A stretch of DNA of 64,000 bases from Nannobrachium achirus (lineage: Eukaryota; Chordata; Actinopteri; Myctophiformes; Myctophidae): positions 21,098,178-21,162,177 of the forward strand of contig OY997652.1 in assembly GCA_963921795.1 (NCBI GenBank), in the 5' to 3' direction. Shown here one piece after another: positions 11,760-23,482 of the stretch. The notes under the pieces were generated by a model. The model searched no databases. It was not told where the DNA came from and saw only the letters and a list, made by a program, of their open reading frames with translations. Made by a program: the position numbers and the translations under genes. Position 1 is the first letter of the stretch. Each line of letters starts with the position of its first letter.

Positions 11760-13040
11760 GATCCGTTCTTTTCAAAGAGCCGTTCAAAAGTTATTTATTT
11801 TGTAAATACTTTGTAGATTTTGATTATAATTACAAATCACTTCAATCAAAAACATAGACCTGGAACTGCTCAAATTCACGGCTCCACTTCGAACCGAGGT
11901 TTGATTTTTTTAATCACCACCTGCTTTCTGAGACTCAAGCAGAGACCAGACCTACGGCAGAGGAACCATAGGCTGAATAGTCATATGATGCTGTCTTTAA
12001 AGAGGTGTGAGTGTGCGTGTGACGTGCGTGTGCGTGTGTGTGTATGTACGCATGCGCGAAACAGGCATAACTCCATATATTTATTTAGCAAACTTGAAGA
12101 GCTTTTTACACCAATAGCTCAATTGGCCCATTGGCATTACAGCTCTTCTAGCTAACCAGGATTTGTTTGCTACAGATGAAATCAGTTAGATATTAACATG
12201 TTAGCGATAATGATGATTAATCACAGTCACAAGTCTGTAATTATTTAATAAAGTCGTTTGAAAAAAGAAAAAAATATGTTATATTATCATACAATCCATT
12301 CAAATGCACCAAAAGACTACAGACATTAAGAGGTAATAATAAACCTGTGACACCGTCTGACACGTCCTCTTTCTCACCCTTGTGGGCATATGTAAGCCAG
12401 TGACTTGGTGGTTTGTGTTAAACAAGAAGGGTCCCGGACTCCTGGGTCATTAGGTCTGTGTAAATAAATATCAACAATTCATGCTAAATCCTCCATCTCA
12501 TTCATTCCTTTCTTCTACAGCCTAACCGACTTTTTATATATATTGTTTATGAATAATATTAAAAATATCTATAAAATGTTGTGTGTGTTTATTTTCATTG
12601 ATTTGTTTGCTTTTAAGATAAATGATTAACTCTTATACTGCTTTGAACGTTCCTGTTCGCCCCAATCCCCAAGAGACTTCCGTGCCGATACGGCCGTTCG
12701 TTCGTTTGATGTTTTTTATGGATTATGATAAAAGCGGTCCTTGCACAACTTTTGAATGCATAATTGGTCGTTGGTGTCGTTTTGAGGACAGCCGGAAACC
12801 CTTCATAAAAAAAAGAAGTAAACAGACTGTCCTGGCTCCGCCTGCCCAGTAGAGAGCGACTCTGAGCCTGCCTAGCTGTTAGCCTGGCTTGAGGGACTAT
12901 ATTGTTTTTTCATCGGACTGTTAGTAGAGAGAGAGAGAGAGAGAGAAACGTTGGTAAAAGCGATCATTTTGTCGGAAATCAGTTGTTTTATAGTATTAGT
13001 AGTAGGCCTATAGTAATTGTAGTAGGTAGTAGTATTTAGC
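11760..13040. other. No gene seen; possible upstream region of the piggyBac relic
   Basis: AT-rich DNA with a GT tract near 12010-12045 and a (GA)n run at 12927-12946. CpG content rises from about 12650 toward 13550, as would fit a promoter flank for the transposase-derived gene. No core promoter motif was identified. Confidence 0.35.
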
Positions 13041-13257
13041 AGTACTAGAATATTGAGATGTATTAGGCCAAGTAGTTGGCCAACTCAGCCTCAACTTGCT
13101 GGTATCATTCCGCCGCCGAAGCGCGACCCAACCCCCCCGGGCCGAGGGGCAGCAGCCAGCAGCAGATCCACGGATAGAAACAAACTTTTGTTAGAATTAG
13201 GATTACACAACCTACCCATGTTGTTGACCCAGGACCAGCGAATGGTGGTGGTGGTCG

Positions 13258-13291
<34 letters not shown>

Positions 13292-13794
13292 GAAGAAGAA
13301 GAAGAGAAAAAGATCACTGTAGCCGTTGGTATTGAACATAAAAAGATTCCATTTCTTGGTGCTGTTGGTCGTGATGATGAAGATGGTGCCAGTCGCGAAG
13401 AACCGGGGTCCAAAAGTGGATAAGAGCCTCATATTGTGGAAACCGATCCCGACGGAGCTCGACCCCCGTGCAGGATGGATCCGCGCCCGGCACAGGGGCT
13501 CACATCGCCGCAGCAGCAGAGACGATGCACCGCCGCGCCGCCACCGCGAAGAGACAGACGAAGAATGGCTTCCGCGAGACCCCTCGGAGAACAGATGCCA
13601 TGATTCTACAGTCCAAAGTGGTAAGACGTAAATCCAGTGCATGTATACTGTATGTGATAAAATCGCAGGGCCGCGACCCTCTAGTGTGATAAAATCGCTT
13701 CAGGCGTTCTTTCCACCGCATCCGTGATGAAGCCCTGCAGGCTCAAGGCTCAAGCCGAGGCTTGTCAATCAGACCATGGTCTGATTGATCTCTA

Positions 13795-13903
13795 TTGCGA
13801 ATAAACCAGTGGGATCCGGTCTAGAGCCCGCCTACTGCATCCGGCTATTTACACGTACACATACATGCAAGAATTGTTTCCGTATCCGGACCGGATCAGC
13901 AAT
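13795..13903. repeat. Dispersed repeat with GATCCGGTCTAGAGCCCGCC core, copy 1
   Basis: Shares GATCCGGTCTAGAGCCCGCC and CCGTATCC...ACCGGATCAGCAA with 30741-30857. Both copies have GATCCGG near one end and CCGGATC near the other, as in a small MITE. It lies in the first intron of the piggyBac relic. Confidence 0.7.
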
Positions 13904-14128
13904 TTGATCCAAGCATAGAGTTAAGATCCAAGTGCATGAGTTTGTTTTTGTCGCTATACAGGACACACGTGGAGTTCCTATCACGCGCGTGCACTGCACA
14001 GCTACTATGATTTTTTATTTGATGGGAATTTAGGATTTATTGGCTTAGTTTGTGTGTGCGTGCGTACGATGCGTGTGTGTGAGAGAGGGAGAGGTTTCTT
14101 TAGTCTACATCTCTGATGATGATGATGT

Positions 14129-14330
14129 TTCAATTCAATTCAAAGGAGCTTTATTGGCATGAGAAAACATACGTTTACATTGCCAAAGCAAGTGTTACAA
14201 ATAAAAACTTGAAAATGGGGAACATATATACAGTTGGAGGGAGTACAGCTTTGTGTAAACAGAGCTATGTTGCATTGTGACATTTTATATATTATACATA
14301 CAGGGTATAAAGGGCATTTCACTGTGACAG
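14129..14330 (-). mobile_element. LINE 3' tail fragment, antisense
   Basis: CAATTCAATTCAAAGGAGCT and TTATTGGCATGAGAAAACAT resemble the antisense form of a common teleost non-LTR retrotransposon tail (...CAATAAAGCTCCTTTGAATTG). A sense-strand relative ends near 29475. It lies in intron 1 of the piggyBac relic. Confidence 0.65.
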
Positions 14331-14840
14331 TAAATGCATGGTAACTATTTACTATATCTGCATTTTATGTATTACATATGAACTTATTGTAAGTCACTCA
14401 TATTTGCTAATGTCAAAATTGTAAATTGATTTGTTTACATATAAACTATTTGATATTTTCCTGGCTTTAGATGATGAGTCGGATGGAGAGGTGCCGGGGA
14501 CTCCTTGTGTTCTTAGGTCTATACCGTTTGAAGGTAAGGAGAAAACAAAAACTGATGCATTTTGTATAATTCTATAGCATTTTAGAGTAGATACAGCTAT
14601 CTGTTTGTTCAATGCTTTTATCATTTACATCATAATGTCATGGACCTGTCTGAGACATGCTGGGTGTGTAAATAATTGATTTCATTTTGTGCACATCATG
14701 TTTACTAGTTTATATTTTACTACTGTGATTTCAGAAGAGTCGAGTGCAGCACAGCCTACTTCTTCATTGCCACATCGTGGTCATCCAAGGACAAGGATAG
14801 GTAAAGAACACCTTTTTTCTGTAAATCAGACTTAGCACCA

Positions 14841-14873
14841 GACGCGTTGTGAGCTTGTAGATCGGCTATTTTC
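14841..14873 (-). repeat. Half hairpin inside the third intron of the piggyBac relic
   Basis: GACGCGTTGTGAGCTTGTAG then ATCGGCTATTTTC is the right arm only. It sits between the exon ending at 14800 and the exon starting at 15116. Confidence 0.75.
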
Positions 14874-15524
14874 AGCACACAACCAAGTGTAAAATCAGTC
14901 ATTACGATGCCATCAAGGCCTGCCAAAATAGATTTTAGTCGACTAAATCAACTGTAGATTTAGTTACCTAAAATCTTATGATGATCAGTCAACTAAAACT
15001 AGACTAAAACTAAAAGACATTTTATTCAAAAGACTACGACTGAAACAAAATCAAAATTTGCTGTCAAAAACAACACTGCTTACTCGTAGTAATTATGTAT
15101 TTGTATAATTTACAGATCGACCATGGGCTCGTGTACGTGGTAGGTGTAGGGGTGCAGAGTTCAGCAGACCCGGAGGAGCCTGGCTGGAGTGAAACAGAAT
15201 GGAGCCAAGAGTCCCAAGATCCAGTGGACTACCTGGAACTGATAACACAGGTCCAGATGCAAAGAGTGGTGACAGGATGTTCAAAATACGCCCAGTTCTA
15301 GATTATCTCCAAAATCCGTGAACTGTACAAACCAAACCAAGATATTTCCATTGATAGGTACACTTTTATTCAAAGGGCGCCTAAATTTCAAGGTCTACAA
15401 TCCACAGAAACCAGTGAAATATGGGATAAAATCTTATATTCTCTGTGATTCAGGTACAGGTTACTGTTTCAATATGAAACCCTACTGTGGAGAATCTGTT
15501 TCCCTGCTTGAGACGGTTGAATCA

Positions 15525-15597
15525 CACACACACACACACACACAAACACGCACGCACGCACACCCGCACGCACGCACGCACACACGCACACATACAC
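15525..15597. repeat. (CA)n/(CGCA)n microsatellite
   Basis: The repeat begins exactly where recognisable piggyBac coding sequence stops (after LLETVES), so its expansion or an associated deletion removed the C-terminal half. Confidence 0.95.
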
Positions 15598-15599
15598 TC

Positions 15600-17263
15600 T
15601 GTAGACATGTAGTGGTTGAGGCCTGTGTAAGTGCAGGTAGGCCACAACCTTTTTCCATTTGCAGTATTACAATTGAGTTCTAGTGTCTAAAATGTTGTTT
15701 TATATTTTATTTTCATTTTCATCAATCATTTGTACTGTACTTCAACCTAAAAAGAACCCTGAAAGCAGAAGCAGGATTCAGGCTGAATCTCATGTCACTG
15801 TGTCAATGTTCTGCACTGCTCCTTACTACTGCTCTTACTTCTCTTACACACTAAAAGTGTGTAAAAAGCACTTGTTTTTATTTTTTTGAATTTGTTTGTA
15901 AACAACCACTGAGCACAGGTGTGATGTTACTGTGTGATTTTACTGCCAACAGTAAAGGATAAAGAGAGATTTCTGCCTGAAAATGTTTCCTTCACAAAAA
16001 TGCATTTTTCTCAGCTTTATGTTCTCAAAGAGCTGTTTTTTAGGCCATATTCAGCAGCTTCTAGCTAATGAATAGAACATGATAAAGACACGAAATCTTT
16101 TTCTGTTGCAAAGTAGACATTCTATTCTTCGTTGCCATATAATTGTTGTCTTTATAGTCAAAGCCAATTTTCTCCAGTAGGCCTTCAAAGATGAGCGACA
16201 ATTCTCAAATTTAGCTGGCAGTGGATGGAGCTTTTTGTTAAATTCTGTGGCAGTAAGAGAGTTAAAATGATTCAAATTAACATTCACACAATCATACACT
16301 GATGGCGGAGGAAACCATGCAAGGCAGAAGGCACCAACAAATAGTAGGACTTTGTAGCAATTAGGGGTTCAGTGTCTTGCTCAAGGACACTTCGACACTA
16401 ATTTTGGGGGAGCCCGGGATCGAACTGGGATCCTACTGGTTAAAGCAAAAGTAGCAATACAAAAAGTATTCGTTTCAAAATGCACATTGTTTTACTTAGT
16501 ACTCAAATTTGTCAAAACGTTTTTGAAAAAAATAATCTACTTTCCCACAAAGTACAAGCTTGTAGATCGTCAATTTTTTGGATAGCCCAAGTATAAATTA
16601 GGGTTCAAGTTAATGCATTTTTTTGTTTGTAAAAATAGAATCTCTTTTAGAAATGCACAGTGCACACTGATTTACTGTATTGTGCACGCAGCCACGCACG
16701 TGCACACGCACGCACACACACAATATCATCAAAGGGAATAGCTTAGTGCGACAAACTAAAGCCCTGCATGTCCTATATAGCCAATACTGCATATTCAACT
16801 GGCTGTTCTCCTGGGCTTACAGCTGATCTATATGGAAAAGGCAGAAATAAAAGACTAGCTCATCAGTAATGTTAACTAGGGCTAGTCCACTAATCTGTCC
16901 GTAATCTGTTATAGATCTGATAAACTATTTTCCCCAGTATGCTCTCAGTTAAAATATACTAAAAAGATAAAAATAAAATACACACAAATGTAACAATGTT
17001 ATACATATCATATCCTGATACAATGTGTATCACAATGCGATTCAGCTCACGATACAATGTGTGACTTTAGGAGGTTATGAATATTCCAAATCCTTATCCG
17101 CTAATATCACTTGTAACTCTTTGTTGGATTTAATCTAGGCTGATAGTGAGTGAGCATCATGTGTGGTTAATAGGACTAGTTAATTGGAGCACTTCTTACA
17201 ACAGCTCACTGGGGACTGTAGAAAGGGGACCTGAGGGCTGGGTCACTGAATTGTCATGTACAA
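15600..17263. other. No gene; repeat fragments
   Basis: 16290-16440 holds a fragment of a teleost repeat (CAGTGTCTTGCTCAAGGACA...TTCGAC) also present at 19772-19975. 16551-16614 holds a half hairpin (ACAAGCTTGTAGATCGTCAA) followed by the GATAGCCCAAGTATAAATTA-type right flank seen at 51690. Nothing else recognised. Confidence 0.5.
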
Positions 17264-17303
17264 AACACACACACACACACACACACACCCACACCCACAC
17301 CCA

Positions 17304-17358
<55 letters not shown>

Positions 17359-17386
17359 GCACACACGCGCGCACACACGCACACGG
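17264..17386. repeat. (CA)n compound microsatellite
   Basis: CA repeats with CCCACA and CGCGCA interruptions over about 120 bp. Confidence 0.97.
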
Positions 17387-17728
17387 ATGCATTAGCATCC
17401 ACTCGTTGATAAGACACTTATGTATACGACAAGAGCCACTCCAAGCTATTGATCCACAAAGAAAGCATGATGAGATGAGAGGATGTCAAAGCTAGGCCCT
17501 TTATATGTTATATTCACTGAATGATGCACTGAGAAAAGGTCACAGGGTCACTAACATCAGTAGGGTTCATCCATTGCAAAGCATGAATGCAATCATTTAA
17601 TGGTTGCAAAAGGTAAAGTTTAATGGCAATCTGCCCTTTCTGAGATTTTGAGATATGTTGTGTGCAAATGTGTGGACATCTTGGACTTGCATTTGTGCTA
17701 GAGGAAAGACCATTTCATCACAAATATC

Positions 17729-17800
17729 AAGAATCAAGGTTTTATCTGTCACTCACTCATACAGTTACAAGCAGCAAAACCTTGGTACAGAATAAACACA
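17729..17800. mobile_element. Retroelement-like fragment (CAAGGTTTTATCTGTCACTC)
   Basis: CAAGGTTTTATCTGTCACTC then ACTCATACAGTTACAAGCAG. Related pieces occur at 28118-28155 and at 38190-38225, the latter just upstream of the HP1-like frame. It resembles common teleost LINE-type tails, but the family is not certain. Confidence 0.5.
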
Positions 17801-19770
17801 ACAAATATAATGGATGAACTCTCAAAGGAGTACGAAGGTGCATGTCAACTTCCAAGACAATCCAGATATTTTTCCAAATATCTTGTTTGCGACCCAAGTG
17901 TTGGACTGACTCTTGGATGGACCAACGTTTCTATCCTTAGCCAGAGTGCTAACAGGGCTAAAAATCGAGATGACTGGTAAAACAGTGGCCGGTGAATTTT
18001 GGCATTTGGGCAGGCAAAAACTAAACAAACTACGTTTTGATTTCCTGCCCAGGTCTTGAAATGACAATCACATGATTTTATTATGCCTCTCTGTCATTTA
18101 GTCAGTACTTCTCATTTTAGGGGAAATGCTGGTTAACTGTTATTGTAGCAGCAATTGATTATAATTCTGAAAGGTTGGCATAGATACTTCAACAGAATGA
18201 GACAACAGATAATTGGGATGTGTTAGGCAGATGAGGGTAAGAGTGGGAAATGAAAGTCACATACATCTTGCCCTAGGAGGACCAGTACCTCTCCTGATGC
18301 CAAGGCTCGTGGCACTGATCCTTGTTTCTTGTCTCCCTCACTTATGATTCCCCCTCCACCCTAGATGAAAGATGAAGTCCAGAGCTGCCTGGATCTAGCA
18401 TAATCCTTCTGTAACTGCATCTGACTCACCTAGGCCTGCCATGCTCACAGCATAGTGCAGCAACACAGATCACATATCATACCCCAGTCATTGCACAGAC
18501 GCTCACAAATAAATATGCCTACTCATGATAACAACATGAAAAGATAAAGACGCTTGCGGCACAACGCAGCCATCCAACACACCAACACCCACGCACACAG
18601 TCTGATCCTTCAAGTGACCTTCTGGCTGCTATAGTTTACTGCATTTTTCAGCATTCCCTTTAAACGGTGCCAAGCTGCGATGTGTTTCAGCAGTCTGTGC
18701 TCCACTGAGAGTAGGCAGCCTGGCAGGCAGCAGGTTCACCTGGTGTGAAACCAATGGGCTGAAGAATTTCAAAGTGCTATAAATATCCAGCCTAACTGTC
18801 ACTAACCATAACATCAACATCAATATACCAGAGACAGTGGGAGTGGGACAGCTAAGAAACCGTCTGATTTATGGAGATGAATGCGGAATTCGTAGTCAAT
18901 GACAGCTGTTTGTGGGGACTAAGAGGCAATCAGGCACTATAAAGCTCTTGAGAAAGGAGAGCAATGCTACACACTGCAGACAAATAGCCACTGGAGGACC
19001 AATCCCTTTACAGCCTGAACACAAGACAGAGATAGAGACAGAGAAGAGTAAGCAACAGTGTTCTTGTGAGTAAATGGCCCTAAGCAGCGAGAGGAGGAGT
19101 GGTACAACTCTCTCCATACTAGAGTGGCTTACAAAGCTCTTCTTGTCCACACAGCAGCGTACTTGTCATCCTCTTGACATTCTGTGTGCAGCCACACTGC
19201 ATAGGCCTGGCATGACAGACACTTCCCAAACACATCTAATCGATTTGCCTCAGGAGGTCTCAGTTCTAATTAACCACTTAAGCCCCATTTCATACTTTGA
19301 CATAATATGATCGTGTTGTGCAGAAACAGCTAAACTAGACGATCTTTCTTTGCAAGTTTTCGCCTGTAATGACATTCCCAAAAAGTGGTTATTGACGCAA
19401 ATCAAATTACATTTTATATGGACATTCACAATATGATCATATAGAAATGAGTCTGGTCCAAGCTTTTGTTTTGTGTATATCTGTAATTTACACAATATAT
19501 CTGTATATTAAGCCAACAAACAGATTATTATTAATTCTGCTTAGAACTGTTTTCAAACATGAAACCATGAAATGTAATGAAATTGCGGTGCGACACCACA
19601 GCCCTGTTATCACGTCCAGGGACGTGTTAGCTGGTTCCCATGGTAACCAGGTAAACGGGTGCGGCGGCGGCTGGTGAGCGAAAAAAAAAAAACGTCATAT
19701 CCCATGATGCAACTGATGCAACCAAGTGTTAATAAAGAGCTGGAGAGACAGGGAAAACCAGTGACTGATC
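17801..19770. other. No gene recognised
   Basis: Unique-looking sequence with moderate-length frames on both strands but no domain. At 19271-19320 TTAACCACTTAAGCCCCATT then ATGATCGTGTTGTG is a left end of the hairpin-bearing element without its right part. Confidence 0.4.
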
Positions 19771-19771
19771 A

Positions 19772-19975
19772 TGGTAAATGGAAAATGGACTGCATTTATA
19801 TAGTGCTTTTCTCCAAAGCGCTTTACAATGAATTTCACATTCACCCATACATTCACACAGATATGATGGCAGAGGAAACCTTGCAAAACCTGCTCATCGG
19901 GGGCAGTTAGGGGGGTTCAGTGTCTTGCTCAAGGACATTTCGACCATGTGATCAAACCTGGAACCTTTGGATTCC
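19772..19975. repeat. Common teleost dispersed repeat
   Basis: ATGGACTGCATTTATATAGT...GCTTTTCTCC, CAAAGCGCTTTACAATGAAT and CAGTGTCTTGCTCAAGGACA are the ordered blocks of a repeat that is widespread in fish genomes. Partial copy at 16290-16440. I know the pattern but not a firm family name. Confidence 0.7.
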
Positions 19976-20952
19976 AAGATCAAACAATCAAACATAATCA
20001 AACACACTATACAATCAATGGTTGCTATGGGAATATAGTGTGTAGTTTAACACTAACAAATATCACTTGCAGCCTGCCATTCCAAACTCCTTTGGTTGTC
20101 TCCTGTATACTGTGTTATGTGTATGTATATTGTATAAGTTATATACAGTAATGTCCATGCCAAGGGCTTCTTTTTTGGCACCGTGGGAAATCTTTCCAGG
20201 GAAACTGGGCACATGGAAACTGTATTTTCAGTAACTGAGTTTGAGTGGATGCATTTCTGGCAAGTGTAGCAATTATGCACATAAAATAATATTTGCACCA
20301 CAAATTACAGGTGCTAATGTCCCTAGGAGTACCTGCAAAGATCACTAGTACGAGAAGACTGTGCTGTATAATGGCCAAAGAAGTGGGATTGGCAGAGATG
20401 TGGAAAGATGGTCAGTACTAACGTCCAAGGGGAAGTGGGTCAAATAAAGTCAGAGATACAAAAGCTGAAAGCCCATACTCCGCCTGCAGGCCTGGAGGCT
20501 CAGTCGCAGTGGCTGATGGGATGTATTGTTTTTATGTATGGGCATCTCATGCTGTGCGGGTACAACGAGGATAAATCAAGCTAATGGTTTCCCTACACAT
20601 ACACAGCCATGACTCAATTGCAGTGTCAATTTCTTTCTCGATTCGTGATTTAGATTGGCACCGGAAATTGGCAATTATTGTAATGGACAGACAACCCCCT
20701 TCATTGTAGGACTTCTGCCAGGCTAGAGGATTCTGAAAGATGAAACTCAAATGCAATGCAAGCACACACATGCAGGCACGTTTGCATTGTATGCAAACAA
20801 GGCTAAGAGCCTAAAAGCCCTGCTAGCATCACTAGAGGCTTTGCTGTTCCTTACACCCAACTGGACCAAAGTGGTTTGAACGGATCAACATTGCCATCCT
20901 TACAAAGCAAAGGGGTCACCAAAATCATCCAGGGAACATTATGGCGAGTGAA

Positions 20953-21312
20953 CAGTAGGGCTGACGATTAATTGTCACTCAAATAATTGCGATTAACGAT
21001 TTAATTGTGTTTTTGTCGTTGACAATTACATTTCTGTTTGGCTTTTAGGCTTTTAGGTTGCACATGGTAGATAATATGACACATAACCTAAATAAAGTAA
21101 ATATACAAAGAAATTACTGACATATTTGACAACTTTATACTTAAAAAAGAACATGCGACACGTTGTGAGCTTGTAGATCTGCTATTTCCACTATTTTTTG
21201 TCTTTAAATGAAATATATGAACATTTTTCAACATGGAAACGATTATGACGATTATGAAAAATAATCGCGATAATTTGACATAATCGCGTGTCAAATAATT
21301 GCGATTAGACTT
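20953..21312. mobile_element. MITE-like repeat rich in AATAATTGCGATTA, with half hairpin
   Basis: It begins AGTAGGGCTGACGATTAATT and holds several AATTGCGATTA / TAATCGCGAT blocks, typical of a dispersed DNA element found in many fish. A right-arm hairpin half lies at 21153-21190. A decayed relative without the hairpin lies at about 27605-27765. Confidence 0.65.
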
Positions 21313-21376
21313 TTATGTAATAAAGTGAACAGCAAATTTCATGAAAGTGGAGATCATGGGTTTTACTCTATCATCC

Positions 21377-21393
21377 ATCCATCCATCCATCCA
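21377..21393. repeat. (ATCC)n microsatellite
   Basis: About five ATCC units. Confidence 0.8.
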
Positions 21394-21571
21394 TACACAT
21401 ACTGTAAGAGTAGACATGACAACCTTTCAAGACACCAATCTTGTGCAAGCCTACAAGTTTATGTGACGCAACGTGGGGTGCTGGCCAGGTCTGGCAACAT
21501 GGGGTCTCTGCTCTCTGACAACCTTGTTGTGATTCGGCACTATGCCTAGAATTATTGAATGCTTTAACCGG

Positions 21572-21814
21572 TGAAAAATAGCAGACCTACAAGCTCGCAG
21601 AGTGCCGCGCTGTGAGCTTGTAGGTCCTTTATTTTTGAAAAGGTTGTGAAAATGTGTGCAAATCTTTGAATGTATGTATTTTCAAAGCGAACGTTTGTAA
21701 CTCAAATTTTGCTTCTGGGTGGTTCCTGGAACTAAATATTTTGAGATGGGGGTCCGTGGCCAAATAAATATAATTTTGGGGGTCCTTCACCATGAAAAGG
21801 TTTGAGAACCACTG
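21572..21814. mobile_element. 3' part of a hAT MITE carrying a hairpin
   Basis: It ends GGTTTGAGAACCACTG, the same 3' terminus as 8927-9185. The 5' terminus is missing. The hairpin at 21574-21637 has arms CAGACCTACAAGCTCGCAG and CTGTGAGCTTGTAGGTCC. Its loop AGTGCCGCGC is the inverse of sequence in the hairpin at 21997. Confidence 0.7.
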
Positions 21815-21996
21815 ACATAGTAGTCTCTCAAGAACAGACTAACTGAGCTCCAGTTAAGTGAAAAGGACCTTTTCTTTGACGATGGCTATAGCCAGATTGC
21901 TGACATAAATTAGAAACATAGGTTTTTCAAAAAATCTTAGAAGGATTCAAAAGACATTTATAGAATCGGGTCAAAATTTTAATTTTCACGATTTTT

Positions 21997-22070
21997 CAAA
22001 AGTAGCAGATCTACAAGCTCGCAGCGCGGCACTCTGTGCCACGCTGTGAGCTTGTATATCTGCTATTTTT
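21997..22070. repeat. Complete hairpin copy with inverted inner segment
   Basis: Arms are GTAGCAGATCTACAAGCTCG and the matching right arm TGTGAGCTTGTATATCTGCT. The inner stretch GCGCGGCACTCTG is the reverse complement of CAGAGTGCCGCGC in the copy 430 bp to the left. Confidence 0.85.
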
Positions 22071-22555
22071 CAATCGTTAAAGCATAAAATAATAATACAC
22101 AATAATGTGTACCCGTTCTGAATGGGTTAAAAACTGACTTGAAATTATACATTATACATTTTTATTCAACACAAAATGCATGACTGGCGAGAAACTAGCT
22201 TGGTGACCTACATTTGGGTCACAGGCAGTAAAGTATTTTCTTGGTATCCACTGTACTCTCTGTAAAGCCATGACACATCACATCAGAAATGCACTCAATT
22301 CATGTGGGACTTATGGCAGAACTTGCATGCTCATGCTCAACCACTTCCAAATGTTCACACATTACATTTTGTGAAATTATCTGTAAAAAAGAAAAGAAAA
22401 AGAAAGAAAGATAGTGTTGGTCAGATTGCACTCTTGATTAATAACTGCTGTATTAAATGACAATGAAAATTGTATATTTGCAGGCAAATGTAAGGTGGCC
22501 AACTGATGTATTGTGCTGTACCTACTCATAGCGTCCGTTTTTCAAGAAAAAGTTG

Positions 22556-22612
22556 ACTATAGCTCATTACTTGAGTAAATGACTGTACTTAGTTACTTTA
22601 CACCACTGGCTG
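22556..22612. mobile_element. 3' end fragment of the AGTGG...CCACT teleost repeat
   Basis: TTACTTGAGTAAATGACTGT then ACTTAGTTACTTTACACCACT matches the right ends of the copies at 29964 and 51474. Confidence 0.8.
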
Positions 22613-23332
22613 TTCGCTTTAACTGTAGCACAAAGACACCAGTGTACTTTTTGTGAATCTACAGTATATTGGTGATTGGCAAGCCAATTAGGTCTACATT
22701 GGGTTGAAAAAAGATTGCTGTTGGCCAACTTTTATCAAAGACCGATCTCAAAAGCGATTATAGTAGACCTAGACCCAACTATGCCGTAAGAATTTGTCAT
22801 TTTGTCGACCAGTCATAACATCCTTGCTTTTGGACTAGTTTAGAAGCTCTGCCTGCCGTAACAGGTCTTTAGACTAGCCAGCATTCAGCCTGTCTGTCTG
22901 CAAGACATGGCATTACTCATTCTACCAATCCTTAATCAGGTGCATCATCACACTGCTGTGGAGAACGGGCTGCTCAGGGTAGACATACAAAATGCACACG
23001 TACTTAATGTCAACTCTTCAAAGCCTGCTGGGCCTAAAAACAGATTCATTAGGCTTAAGCGCACCACATAGGGTGTGTTTTCAAAACAAGATATTATGGC
23101 ACTCAACGCTGTGTAATTACACAATGATGAACCCAACTACCTCAATTATGGAGCCTCACCATGCTAGTGGCTCACCAGGGTGGTTCGGCTCATATGGTTT
23201 AATGGGGGAAGCAGGCAGTTCACTGGAAACATTAATAAGTCAAACACTGTTAAGTGTTAACCCTACACTTGGTCCAACTGTTCAGGTACTATGGTGGAGG
23301 AATGCAAGCTGTTTGGACTGAAGAGCCTCATA
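22613..23332. other. No gene recognised
   Basis: Unique-looking sequence; short frames without domains. Confidence 0.4.
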
Positions 23333-23482
23333 TTAACCACTTTCAACCTGATATTTTGGGCATGTCAGTATAGGTGAACACTCAGGTTTGCAAGTGCAAG
23401 CAACACGTGACATCGAGATGCAAAGTGTGAGCTTGTCCATTTTCACTATTCGTCATACAAATACATATAGGACTTAAGTGGC
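23333..23482. mobile_element. Full-length TTAACCACTT element with decayed hairpin, about 150 bp
   Basis: The left end TTAACCACTTTCAACCTG and right end ATAGGACTTAAGTGGCC are imperfect inverses. The centre keeps the right hairpin arm as GTGTGAGCTTGTCC, then TTTTCACTATTCGTCATAC. The TTAA at the tip suggests a TTAA-targeting element (piggyBac- or Kolobok-like); this is inference only. Confidence 0.6.

Larger units (their letters stand above)
13258..15525 (+). pseudogene. Broken piggyBac transposase-derived gene (PGBD-like) with three introns
   Basis: Acidic (GAT)n(GAA)n codons at 13258-13310 fit the acidic N-terminus common in PGBD proteins. One exon ends at 13620 (donor GTAAGA). Exons 14471-14533 and 14735-14800 have clean AG/GTAAGG and AG/GTAAAG borders, and all junctions are phase 1. 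The next exon starts at 15116. It reads FKIRPVLDYL, then (in other frames) KIRELYKPNQDISID and LLFKGRLNFKVYNPQKPVKY, then GIKSYILCDSGTGYC. This matches the piggyBac catalytic core, with the first catalytic Asp in SID and the second in CDSGT. A TGA at 15190 and at least two frame changes before 15360 break it. A CA microsatellite replaces the remainder after 15525, so the third Asp is lost. The upstream exons could be a domesticated gene's or simply the transposon's own. Confidence 0.8.

Noticed and set aside
13091-13642. 183-codon minus-strand frame
   Set aside because: It is antisense to the piggyBac-derived exon and runs through the (GAT)n tract as Ile/Ser repeats.
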